Of a DNA stretch of 40,678 nt, positions 23,612 to 31,298 are shown piece after piece; the stretch's first letter is position 1, and each line of letters starts with the position of its first letter. Below the pieces are notes generated by a model, which worked only from the letters and a program-made list of their open reading frames with translations, searched no databases and was not told where the DNA came from. Source of the stretch: Micromonospora craterilacus (GTDB lineage: Bacteria; Actinomycetota; Actinomycetes; Mycobacteriales; Micromonosporaceae). Position numbers and translations under genes: made by a program. Where the stretch lies: assembly GCF_003236315.1 (NCBI RefSeq), contig NZ_POTY01000025.1, positions 1-40,678 of the forward strand, given 5' to 3'.

Positions 23612-26600
23612 GCGGCAACGGCCACGGCACGTGGGTCGCCGCCGACCGGCATCCACGCCGGACGGACGGCAGCGTCGCCGGCCGGTGCCGTCGCGTGCGG
23701 TCGCCGTGGCCCGCGTCGGCGACGGCGGTTCCGTGGTGAGCCGATCGGTGCCGGTGACCTCAGCGGCCGCGAGCCGACCGGCCGACTGGTTGCGGGTCGA
23801 ACCGGCGGACGGTGGCCGGGATCTCGTCGTGGTCGTCGACGACGACCCGGTGATGGAGTTCTGGGCCGACGAGATCTCGACGTTCGTGGCGGTGCTACGG
23901 GCTCAACGCGCCTTCGCCGCGGTCGAGGTCAGGCGCATGGTTGTCGAAGACGGCGCGCTGTGGGTGACCGGCGAGCCCGACGCCGTCAACGCCCCGCCCG
24001 CGAAGTTGGTCGATCCCACCGGACGGCGGATCGTCTTCCTGTTGACCCATGGCGCGTCCGACGCCTGGCGGGGTGGGCTCGTCCACCCCGTGCTCGTCTC
24101 CTGGGCAGCCGACATGACCGTTGCTGTGGTCCACCTTCTACCCCAGCAGCGTTGGCGCGAGCGGGGACTGGAGACGACCGAGGTGGCGTGGGGCCTGGAC
24201 GGCTCGGATCCGGCGACCACCCGATCGTCGTGGCGGGTGAGCGGCCTGGACCTTCGTCCCACCGACCAACGGGACGACGACGCCCGGCTGACGGCCGTGC
24301 CGGTCATCGAACGCGGCACGGACTGGTTGCAGCGATGGAGCCGGCTACTGGCCGGGCCGGCCACGGGCGAACTGCGGATGCCCGCGCTGCTGCTGCCACC
24401 GGACGGGCTGACCGGCCGCCGGCCGAGCCGCTCGCTCACCGCTCCCGATCTCGTCGCCCGATTCCGGGCGACCGTGTCGCCCGCGGCGTTCACGCTGGCC
24501 ACACGGCTGGCGGCCGCTCCACTCAACGTCCAGGTAGTGCGCGCCGTCGCGAGGACAGTGGTCCGGTCGGGGCCGGAGCAGCTGACCGAGGTGCTGACGA
24601 GCGATCTGGTGCGACCGGTTCCGCACGGGGCGGCGGCGACCGGCGACACCCGCATCAGGTACGAGTTCGTGCACGGCGTACGCGAGCGGCTCCTCACGCT
24701 CGGGTACCGCGACCGCACCGTCGAGGTCCAGCACGTCGTGGAGTACGAACTGGCGCATGACGTGGAGGCGGTGCGCAACCTGACCCTTCGCGTCAAGGAT
24801 CCGCGGAACGCGTCGTACGAGCGCGTCACACCGGCCGCCGAGCCGTACCTGCGGGTCGAGTTGGCTGTTCACCTCTCACTGGGTGGGCCGAACCTCGTGG
24901 CAGCCGCGCGGCTGGGCCAGGCGCTCGGCTCTCCCGTCCCACGGCAGGTACGTCGAGTACTTCAGCCGCCTTCCGTTACCGCTCAGAGCACCATGGAGTC
25001 CGGAATGTCTGACAGAGTGAACTCGCCGGGCCCGGGGGTCTCGTTCGGCACCGCACCGCACGTCACGCTGGACGCCGAGTCGGGCATCATCCCGAGCAGG
25101 CCACCGACCCACGACCTGCAGTCCGTACAGCGGCTCGACGGGCAGTTACCGGCCGTCGTCGGCAACCTGCCGCTGCGGAACACGAACTTCACCGGCCGGC
25201 GTGAACTCCTCGATTCCCTGCACCAACGGCTGCGCGCCGGCACCACCGCCGTGCTGCCGGAGGCGTTGCACGGCGCCGGCGGGGTGGGCAAGTCGCAACT
25301 CGTCATCGAGTACGTCTACCTGCATCAGCAGGACTTCGACCTCATCTGGTGGATTCCGGCCGAGCGACCGGCCCAGATCCAGTCCGCGCTGGTGGAGTTG
25401 GCGGCGCGCCTGGACCTACCGGTTCCGGCGACCGCCAACACGGCGGTGCCGGCGGTGCTGGAGGCACTGCGGATCGGCCGTCCGTACTCGAACTGGTTGC
25501 TGATCTTCGACAATGCCGAGGACCCGGACGACGTCGAGCAGTTCTTTCCCAAGGGCGGACCAGGCAGCATCGTCGTCACCTCCCGCAACGCCGGGTGGCG
25601 AGAAATCGCGAACAGCCTTCCGGTCGACGTGTTCGAGCGGCAGGAGAGCATCGACCTGCTCCGCCGTCGGGGGCCGGACCTGGCCGTCGACGACGCCGAC
25701 CGACTCGCCGCCGCCCTGAGCGACCTTCCGCTGGCCATCGAGCAGGCGGCGGCCTGGCGCGCCGAGACGAGGATGCCGGCCGACGAGTATCTGGCGCTCC
25801 TCGACGCCAGCCGGCCGGTCCTCGACGACGAGACGACGCAGCAGGACTACCCGGAGCTCGTCGCCGCGGCCTGGAACGTGTCGCTCAACTGGCTACGTGA
25901 CCAGGACCTCGCGGCGCTACGGCTGTTGGAGATGTGTTCGTTCTTCGCGCCCGAACCGATCAGCAGGGTGCTCCTGTCGAAGCCACGCGCGCTGCGCATC
26001 CATCCCGACCTGGATCCCCTCGTCCGCAACCCGGTCCGCCTCAACCGGGCGATCCGCACGATCGGCCGCCTCTCGCTGGCGAGAATCGACCACCGGACGA
26101 ACTCCTTCCAGATGCACCGCCTCGTCCAACGTGTACTGATCAACCAGATGGAACCGGAGCAACGCGACGCCCTGCGGCACGGCGCCCACATGCTGCTGGC
26201 CGGCAACGACCCCGACCAGCCCGACAACGCCGACCACTGGCCGCGGTACGCCGAGCTGTACCCGCACATCGTCGCCTCCGAAGCAGAGGAGTGCCCGAAC
26301 GATCTCGTGCGGGACATGGTGCTGAACGAGGCGAAGTACCTCTGGCGGTGGGGCGACCACCTCGGTGCGCGGGAGCTTTCGCAGCGGGGGTGGACGGCCT
26401 GGACCGCCGACGACGGCGGTACCGACGCGGACAGCCTCCGGATGGCGAGCTGGCTCGGCTTCATGCACTTCGTCGTCGGTGACTACGCCGCCGCGTCCGC
26501 GCTGAACGCCCGGACGCTCGAGCTCTACCGGCAGACCCTCGGCGAGGACCAGGAGGAGACCCTGGACGCGATCGGCGCGGTGGCCGCCGACCACCGGGTC

Positions 26601-27629
26601 GCCGGTGACTTCGCCGGCGCGCTGGAGCGCTCGCTCGTCGTCTACGAACAGGCGAAACAGAACTTCGGTGAGGAGGAGCCGTTCACGCTGCGTGCCGCGC
26701 ACAATCTCGCGGTGAGCATGCGGCTGTCCGGCCTGTTCGGGCGGGCGCTCCAGCTCGACGAGCAGACCTACCAGCGGCTGGTGCAGATCTACGGCACCGA
26801 CCACCCGGACAGCCTGAGCACCTTCGGCGGCATCAACCTCGACCGGCGGGAACTCGGTGACTACATCGCGGCGCACGCGAATCAGGAGAACGTCGTCGCC
26901 ACGGCCCGCCGGATGCTCAAGTACGACGACCACCCGGATCTCCTGCGGCAGAGCCACATGCTGGCGAGTTTCCGGCGCAAGGCCGGTCACCACCACGACG
27001 CCCTCGATCTCTCCAGCGACGTGCTGCGCCGCTTCCGTACGCGCTACGGCGGCGACCATCCGGACACGGTGCTCGCCACGCTGACGTTCTCCATCGACCA
27101 GCGGCTGACCGGCGACCTGCGCGCAGCCAAGGACGCGGCGGAGTTGGCGGTGGAGGGTCTGCGCCGGCTGTACGGCGAGGACCACCCGCACACCGCGGGT
27201 GCGCAGGTCGACCTGGCGGTGACGCTTCGGCTGCTCGGCGAGTGCGAACGCGCCCGGGACCTCGACCAGGCGGCGTCGGAGCGGCTGGTCAGCCGGCTCG
27301 GCGCATCGCATGCCCTGGTGCTGGCCGCCCGGATCAACCTGGCGAGCGACCATTACGAGCTCGGCGACTACACCGAGGCCCAGGTCCTCGACGCGGACAC
27401 CCTCACGCAGTGTCGTCAGGTGCTCGGCAGCACCCATCCCACCACGCTGGTGTGCGCGCTGAACCTCGCCATGGATCTACGGGAACTCGGGCGCGGCGCG
27501 GAGGCGAGCACGTTGTTCGAGACCAGCCTTGAGCAGCTGCGGCAGGTCCTCGGTGTCCGGCACCCGGCGGTCGCGGCGGTCGGCGCCGGCGTACGGGCCA
27601 ACTGCGACATCGACCCGCTCCCCCTGTAG
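23565..27629 (+). CDS. SAV_2336 domain / NB-ARC STAND NTPase / TPR protein (FxSxx-COOH-system TPR type)
   Basis: A frame of 1354 aa. Residues ~40-470 form a SAV_2336 N-terminal-type region with a vWA-like strand; its MIDAS reads D92-D-D94-P-V96, so both serines of DxSxS are lost. Residues ~540-830 form a STAND NTPase with Walker A GAGGVGKS (570-577), Walker B in 'WLLIFDNAED', 'GSIVVTSRN' and 'LSDLPLAIEQAAAWR'. Residues ~940-1335 hold 42-residue TPRs of the kinesin light chain type, and the tail 'ANCDIDPLPL' is typical of FxSxx-COOH-system TPR proteins. It probably acts as threat sensor and switch. The start is uncertain: the frame opens at GTG 23565, within the previous gene, while GTG 23736 overlaps the stop of a 43-codon frame. 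Similarity seems to begin near 23676. Confidence 0.85.
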   Translation: MERSPPTKTGERSWHERQRPRHVGRRRPASTPDGRQRRRPVPSRAVAVARVGDGGSVVSRSVPVTSAAASRPADWLRVEPADGGRDLVVVVDDDPVMEFWADEISTFVAVLRAQRAFAAVEVRRMVVEDGALWVTGEPDAVNAPPAKLVDPTGRRIVFLLTHGASDAWRGGLVHPVLVSWAADMTVAVVHLLPQQRWRERGLETTEVAWGLDGSDPATTRSSWRVSGLDLRPTDQRDDDARLTAVPVIERGTDWLQRWSRLLAGPATGELRMPALLLPPDGLTGRRPSRSLTAPDLVARFRATVSPAAFTLATRLAAAPLNVQVVRAVARTVVRSGPEQLTEVLTSDLVRPVPHGAAATGDTRIRYEFVHGVRERLLTLGYRDRTVEVQHVVEYELAHDVEAVRNLTLRVKDPRNASYERVTPAAEPYLRVELAVHLSLGGPNLVAAARLGQALGSPVPRQVRRVLQPPSVTAQSTMESGMSDRVNSPGPGVSFGTAPHVTLDAESGIIPSRPPTHDLQSVQRLDGQLPAVVGNLPLRNTNFTGRRELLDSLHQRLRAGTTAVLPEALHGAGGVGKSQLVIEYVYLHQQDFDLIWWIPAERPAQIQSALVELAARLDLPVPATANTAVPAVLEALRIGRPYSNWLLIFDNAEDPDDVEQFFPKGGPGSIVVTSRNAGWREIANSLPVDVFERQESIDLLRRRGPDLAVDDADRLAAALSDLPLAIEQAAAWRAETRMPADEYLALLDASRPVLDDETTQQDYPELVAAAWNVSLNWLRDQDLAALRLLEMCSFFAPEPISRVLLSKPRALRIHPDLDPLVRNPVRLNRAIRTIGRLSLARIDHRTNSFQMHRLVQRVLINQMEPEQRDALRHGAHMLLAGNDPDQPDNADHWPRYAELYPHIVASEAEECPNDLVRDMVLNEAKYLWRWGDHLGARELSQRGWTAWTADDGGTDADSLRMASWLGFMHFVVGDYAAASALNARTLELYRQTLGEDQEETLDAIGAVAADHRVAGDFAGALERSLVVYEQAKQNFGEEEPFTLRAAHNLAVSMRLSGLFGRALQLDEQTYQRLVQIYGTDHPDSLSTFGGINLDRRELGDYIAAHANQENVVATARRMLKYDDHPDLLRQSHMLASFRRKAGHHHDALDLSSDVLRRFRTRYGGDHPDTVLATLTFSIDQRLTGDLRAAKDAAELAVEGLRRLYGEDHPHTAGAQVDLAVTLRLLGECERARDLDQAASERLVSRLGASHALVLAARINLASDHYELGDYTEAQVLDADTLTQCRQVLGSTHPTTLVCALNLAMDLRELGRGAEASTLFETSLEQLRQVLGVRHPAVAAVGAGVRANCDIDPLPL
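23608..23739 (+). CDS. 43-codon ORF with 4-nt overlaps on both sides (or 5' end of a frameshifted STAND gene)
   Basis: The ATG at 23608 overlaps the VMAP-C stop (ATGA) and has AAAGG eight bases upstream. The frame begins MSGNGHGTWVAADRHPRR and ends at TGA 23737-23739, overlapping a GTG of the large STAND gene (GTGA). Third-position GC is about 90%, as expected for coding DNA. It is either a real small protein in a fully coupled operon, or the true N-terminus of the STAND protein cut off by a one-base frameshift. I cannot tell which from one sequence. Confidence 0.4.
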   Translation: MSGNGHGTWVAADRHPRRTDGSVAGRCRRVRSPWPASATAVPW

Positions 27630-27645
27630 TGCGACCGCGGTCCAT

Positions 27646-27677
27646 CCGGCGGGTCAGGCTACCGGCCAACCCGCCGG
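27646..27677. terminator. Hairpin at the convergent 3' ends of the conflict genes
   Basis: CCGGCGGGT (27646-27654) is the exact complement of ACCCGCCGG (27669-27677), a 9-bp stem with a 14-nt loop. It begins 17 bp after the STAND gene stop and overlaps the last codons of the HExxH gene. It could stop transcription from both sides. Confidence 0.5.
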
Positions 27678-29525
27678 GTCGACCGGGTCGAACTGCCGAT
27701 CCGGGAGCCCACGGCCGACCCAGCTGGCCAGCTCCAGCGGATCCGGGGCCACCGTTGCGGACCCGCGCGACCGCAGGCCCTGGACGACGGCCAGGATGAG
27801 TTCCGGGCAGCCCAGCAGGGCCCGCGTCGCCGGATCGGCAGGACGGTCGATCTGGGTGAGGCCGAGACCCACCCAGCCGTGCACGCGTGACGGGTCCAGC
27901 CTCAGCTCGCCGAGGTAGCCGGCACGCGCCCGTTCGACGTCGCCGGTCACGAGGGCGAGGTCGGCCGCGGTGGTGCCGTCCACCCGGTCCCCCACCTCGT
28001 CGGGTGCGGCGCGCACTCGGCCGAAGGCGTCCGGGTCGACCAGCAGGTGTCTGCGCAGGACGGCCCGAGCGTCGAGCAGGCCCGGCGGCGGTTCCGCCAG
28101 CACCTTCGCGGCGCCGACGGCGACGACCGCCTCCGCCGCCGGGGCACGGTGCTGCCAGGCCGAGGCGAGCGCGTCCCGATCGGCGGGGTCCAGGCGGATG
28201 TTGTGGCCCCGCCACATCGAGCGGTGGTCGAGGGCGGCGGCGTCGGCCGCGTCGAGTGCCGCGGCGGGCACCGGGTCGTCCTGGCAGGTTTTCAGTTCCG
28301 TGTGCAGGGTCTCGACGAACCGCTGGCCGTGCGCGGTCAGCCGGCCGGACGCCGCGATCATCCGCAGGACGTCGAGGGTCTGCCGCCGCCACAGCGCGAA
28401 CTCGAAGTCTGCGGCCGCCCGCTCCCCCGGCGGTGCCTGGATTCGGTGGACCCCCCAGAACTGGGTGATGCCGGCGAATGCGTACGCACCTTGGAGAACG
28501 CCGGGCAGCGGTCTGGGGTCGTCCCGCCAGGGGGCGTAGTAGCGGAGGTCGCCAGCCTCGCAGAGGGTGAGCAGGTGCGACACGGCGCCGAGCTTGTGGT
28601 GCTGCGACTCGTGCACCAGGGTCACGGCCAGCTCCACCGCATCGTCCGGTTCGGAGAGCAGGATGCCCCCGAACGCCTCGGCGCCGGACGCGGACAGTGG
28701 GCGGAAGCGCTCACGGCGTGGCACGGGTGCCAGGGTCCGTACGATTCCGCTGATTGCCTGGGCGCGTTCGGGCTGCTCGCCGGCCAGCAGTTTCCAGGCG
28801 TCGGCGAGATTCGCGCGCCAACGGGCGACCTCGGCCGCCGGCAGCGGCTGCGGCGACGAGGGCCCGCGCAGGTCGCGGTACACATCGCGGTCGAGCAGCT
28901 CGACCCGGAGGCCGAAGCCGCCCGCGCGGACCTCGACGACGATGGGTTCATGCCAGTCCGGGTCGCCCGGTAGGCACCGCACGGTGCGGCTGCCGGTCTC
29001 GATATCGACCTGTCCGTCGCGGGCCCGTACGCCGACGACCGCAACGTCCGGCGGAACCGACGCGGCACCCACGGTGGGCAGTACCGCGGCCCCCTGACGG
29101 GCCGGGATGTCGAGTTCGAAGGAGAGGCCGGCCCGGGTGGCGCTCGCCGCCGCCAGGGCGTGCAGGTATCCGACGTCCAGCCACAACGGCACCGGCGTGT
29201 CGGTGCCGTCGCCCAGCCGACGCAGGGTGTGCGCGGCCCAGATGCCGACCTGCGGCTGGGCCAGGACGTCCTCGGTGCTCTCCGGAGCGGCAGCGTGGGC
29301 CTGCACCAGCAGATGCCAGGCGTCGGTGACTGGTGCGAGCGGACCGCGCGCGTCGGCTCGGGCGACGCAGGCGTCCAGCAGGGCCCGTAGCACGATCAGC
29401 CGCCAGCTGCGCTCGGACCGCCGGAGCGCCGCGATGGTCGCTTCGTCTCCGGCACCGGCGGCCAGGGTGTTGAAGTGCGCGTGTTCGAGATAGGTCGGAC
29501 CTAACGGAACGGGATCATTCGACAT
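27654..29525 (-). CDS. HExxH-motif peptide-modifying enzyme (aKG-HExxH-type peptide beta-hydroxylase family)
   Basis: A 623-aa protein. The N-terminal half matches the 'HEXXH motif-containing putative peptide modification' family. The metal motif is H305-E-S-Q-H309 in 'LVHESQHHKLGA', preceded by 'GAEAFGGILLSEPDDAVELA' and followed by 'LRYYAPWRDDPRPLPGVLQGAYAF', a typical continuation. The C-terminal ~170 residues look like tandem helical repeats. The family, named aKG-HExxH-type peptide beta-hydroxylase, is found next to FxSxx-COOH-type RiPP genes and is thought to hydroxylate side chains with Fe(II) and 2-oxoglutarate. The start ATG lies inside the 3' end of the precursor-like peptide gene (11-nt overlap), with GGGAGG just before it, so the two are co-translated. 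Residues before this ATG read as shadow of the peptide gene. Confidence 0.83.
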   Translation of the reverse strand: MSNDPVPLGPTYLEHAHFNTLAAGAGDEATIAALRRSERSWRLIVLRALLDACVARADARGPLAPVTDAWHLLVQAHAAAPESTEDVLAQPQVGIWAAHTLRRLGDGTDTPVPLWLDVGYLHALAAASATRAGLSFELDIPARQGAAVLPTVGAASVPPDVAVVGVRARDGQVDIETGSRTVRCLPGDPDWHEPIVVEVRAGGFGLRVELLDRDVYRDLRGPSSPQPLPAAEVARWRANLADAWKLLAGEQPERAQAISGIVRTLAPVPRRERFRPLSASGAEAFGGILLSEPDDAVELAVTLVHESQHHKLGAVSHLLTLCEAGDLRYYAPWRDDPRPLPGVLQGAYAFAGITQFWGVHRIQAPPGERAAADFEFALWRRQTLDVLRMIAASGRLTAHGQRFVETLHTELKTCQDDPVPAAALDAADAAALDHRSMWRGHNIRLDPADRDALASAWQHRAPAAEAVVAVGAAKVLAEPPPGLLDARAVLRRHLLVDPDAFGRVRAAPDEVGDRVDGTTAADLALVTGDVERARAGYLGELRLDPSRVHGWVGLGLTQIDRPADPATRALLGCPELILAVVQGLRSRGSATVAPDPLELASWVGRGLPDRQFDPVDPAGWPVA

Positions 29526-29733
29526 GTTCCTCCCTGTCCGGCCCGGCGGGACGCATCCGACTCGGGAAAGAGCCGTTGTAGCCGCTGATGCTGCCCCCCG
29601 AATCGGCAACTCGCTCTCGCACCCGCGAGATCGCCGCAGTCATGCCGGTGAGGTCAACGGTGCGCAGGGTCGCTACGGTCACCGCTGACAGGTCGAGCAG
29701 CTCAGACTCGATACCGGCGAGGCGTTCCTCCAT
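29515..29733 (-). CDS. Putative RiPP precursor peptide, FxSxx-COOH-like (72 aa)
   Basis: Starts at ATG 29733 with GGGAGGG nine bases upstream; a TTG at 29742 has no room for a ribosome site. The leader-like part has the rhythm of FxsA precursors: 'LLDLSAVTVATLRTVDL' and 'AAISRVRERVADSGG'. The likely core is 'SISGYNGSFPSRM' (residues 48-60), and F56-P-S58-R-M60 fits F-x-S-x-x. But it is not at the C-terminus: twelve more residues (RPAGPDREEHVE) follow. The gene overlaps the HExxH hydroxylase gene by 11 nt, the strongest evidence that it is the substrate. No FxsB-like cyclophane-forming radical SAM enzyme is in the window. The precursor role is inference from composition and position. Confidence 0.62.
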   Translation of the reverse strand: MEERLAGIESELLDLSAVTVATLRTVDLTGMTAAISRVRERVADSGGSISGYNGSFPSRMRPAGPDREEHVE

Positions 29734-29878
29734 GTACGGCAACCCTCCCGATGATGACAGTCGATAACTCCATCATTACTTATGTGTGCAGGCAGCGAAA
29801 GCGCCGAGCGACCGTCACCACAGACCGGATCGGAACGGAATCCTCCGATGTGGACGCGCCAGGCCGCCGCCATCCGGC
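29734..29878 (-). promoter_or_regulatory. Upstream region of the peptide/hydroxylase pair
   Basis: A 145-bp gap between the caspase stop and the peptide gene. Its last 50 bp are unusually AT-rich for this genome (around 29745-29785) and contain ATGATG/CATCAT inverted repeats separated by 14 bp. A separate promoter or operator for the peptide genes is plausible; no exact -10/-35 pair is assigned. Confidence 0.35.
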
Positions 29879-31000
29879 TCAGATGTGCGCCGCCAACGAG
29901 GCCGCGCCGGCCTCGACCCGGGCCATCGCCGCGTCGTCGGAGGCGAAGAACCGAACCGCCTCGACGAGTTCCGAAAGGGCACCCGGAAACCGCAGACAGG
30001 TTCGTACGACACTGATGGCATCGAGCCGCGCCGCGCTGTTGCGCCGGATGGCCGCGTACACCTGGCCGCGCAGCAGGGACAGGATCTCCTCACGGTCGTT
30101 CGGTCGCAGGAACTCCGGTATCTCGAGGAGCGCGTCCACGAGGGGAGCCATGGCGGTCAGCGGTGGCGGCGCGGGCGCCGCGGGAGCCGGCTGCCCGGCC
30201 GTGGGTCTGCTCAGCAGGAAACCCTCGTCGCCGAGGGCGTTGCGGTACCAGAGGTACGTGGGGGTCTGCGCGGTGAGGCCGCTCGACCGCAGCTCGGTGA
30301 ACCGGTCCCGCAGCGTGGTCACGAGCCGTTCCGGATCCGCGAGCCGATCCGTGTCGCCGTCGTCGAGCAGCCGCAGTATCTCCCGGCTGAACAATCCGGT
30401 ACGCCGCACCCGCAGGTTGGCGGCGGCCTGGCCAAGACCGGCGGCGAACAGCACATCCTGCCGCCGACCGGCGACCGGTTCCCCGACGGGGAAGGTCTCG
30501 TTGCCGGTCGAGCGCGCACCCTGCGGACGATCGTGCAGCTGGCAGGCGTCCACGATCCACACCTGCCGGCCGAACGCCGGCACGAGGTCGGAGGCGAAGG
30601 TGGCGAGCAGGGAGTCGAGGTCGAGGGCACCGGCGTCGGTGGTGGTGGCGTCGGCGTAGTAGAGCCGCCGGTGCCGGCCGGTGTCGACATAGCCGTGGCC
30701 GCCCCAGATCACGTAGAGGGTCGATCCCCGCCGCGTCGGCAGCTCCCGCAGCAGCACCTCCCGTACGGTCGCCCGGTCGGCGGGCCGCAGGACGGCTCCC
30801 GGCGGTACGGCGTCCGGACCGGGATCGGGCGACGACAGCACGGTCACCTGCCCCGGCGGAACTCCTCGGGCCGCGAACCAGCGGGCAAACCGGAGGGCGT
30901 CGTCGACCGGACCGACCAGGCTCCACTCGCCGCCCGCCGCGTACTGGTCGATGCCGACAGCGACCACGTGGACATCGCGCGGATCAGTGTCAGGGCCCAT
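29879..31000 (-). CDS. Caspase-like protease with C-terminal EAD2 domain
   Basis: A 373-aa protein. Residues ~8-215 form a caspase-fold (clan CD) peptidase: the N-terminal strand 'VHVVAVGIDQYA', the catalytic His in 'YVIWGGHGYVD' (H102) and the catalytic Cys in 'VWIVDACQ' (C153). Residues ~285-373 form an EAD2 domain ('LVDALLEIPEFLRPNDREEILSLL', 'SVVRTCLRFPGALSELVEAVRF'), alignable with the N-terminus of the VMAP-C protein. Such caspases are the effector arm of EAD/VMAP conflict systems and are thought to cleave cell proteins once triggered. There is no signal peptide, so it acts in the cytoplasm. It is first in the minus-strand run caspase, peptide, hydroxylase. TAGAGT five bases before the ATG suggests a leaderless start. 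Confidence 0.87.
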   Translation of the reverse strand: MGPDTDPRDVHVVAVGIDQYAAGGEWSLVGPVDDALRFARWFAARGVPPGQVTVLSSPDPGPDAVPPGAVLRPADRATVREVLLRELPTRRGSTLYVIWGGHGYVDTGRHRRLYYADATTTDAGALDLDSLLATFASDLVPAFGRQVWIVDACQLHDRPQGARSTGNETFPVGEPVAGRRQDVLFAAGLGQAAANLRVRRTGLFSREILRLLDDGDTDRLADPERLVTTLRDRFTELRSSGLTAQTPTYLWYRNALGDEGFLLSRPTAGQPAPAAPAPPPLTAMAPLVDALLEIPEFLRPNDREEILSLLRGQVYAAIRRNSAARLDAISVVRTCLRFPGALSELVEAVRFFASDDAAMARVEAGAASLAAHI

Positions 31001-31005
31001 GGCTC

Positions 31006-31011
31006 ACTCTA
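31006..31011 (-). promoter_or_regulatory. Probable -10 of the caspase promoter
   Basis: TAGAGT (TANNNT) on the minus strand ends five bases before the caspase ATG; no ribosome site is visible. The rest of the gap up to 31298 shows no gene and no clear -35. Confidence 0.4.
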
Positions 31012-31298
31012 TCGATCAGTTCCGCGGCCGCACTTGCTCGTCTGCGAGTGGAAGGGTGCTGGCGCAAGGCACCAGGCAGGGTGTAATGACCTACTGCGAC
31101 GGTGCCGGATCGGGGCGGCAGCGAAGGCGTGGGCGCGCGACCGCCCAGGTCTTCCACTGCACGACTACGCGTTGCGCCTGAGGATCCGCCAGGGCGCCAC
31201 ACCTCTCACGTCGCCGATGCCAGCTGGCCCGGCGGGGGCCGGGGCTCGGTCAGCAGGCGGCAAGCATGTCCGCCGTCGCGCGCTCGCAGCGTCCCAGC

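Noticed and set aside
29515..29733. Calling the locus a standard FxSxx-COOH system
   Set aside because: The motif is not C-terminal and the radical SAM enzyme and the TIR-like FxsC component are missing.
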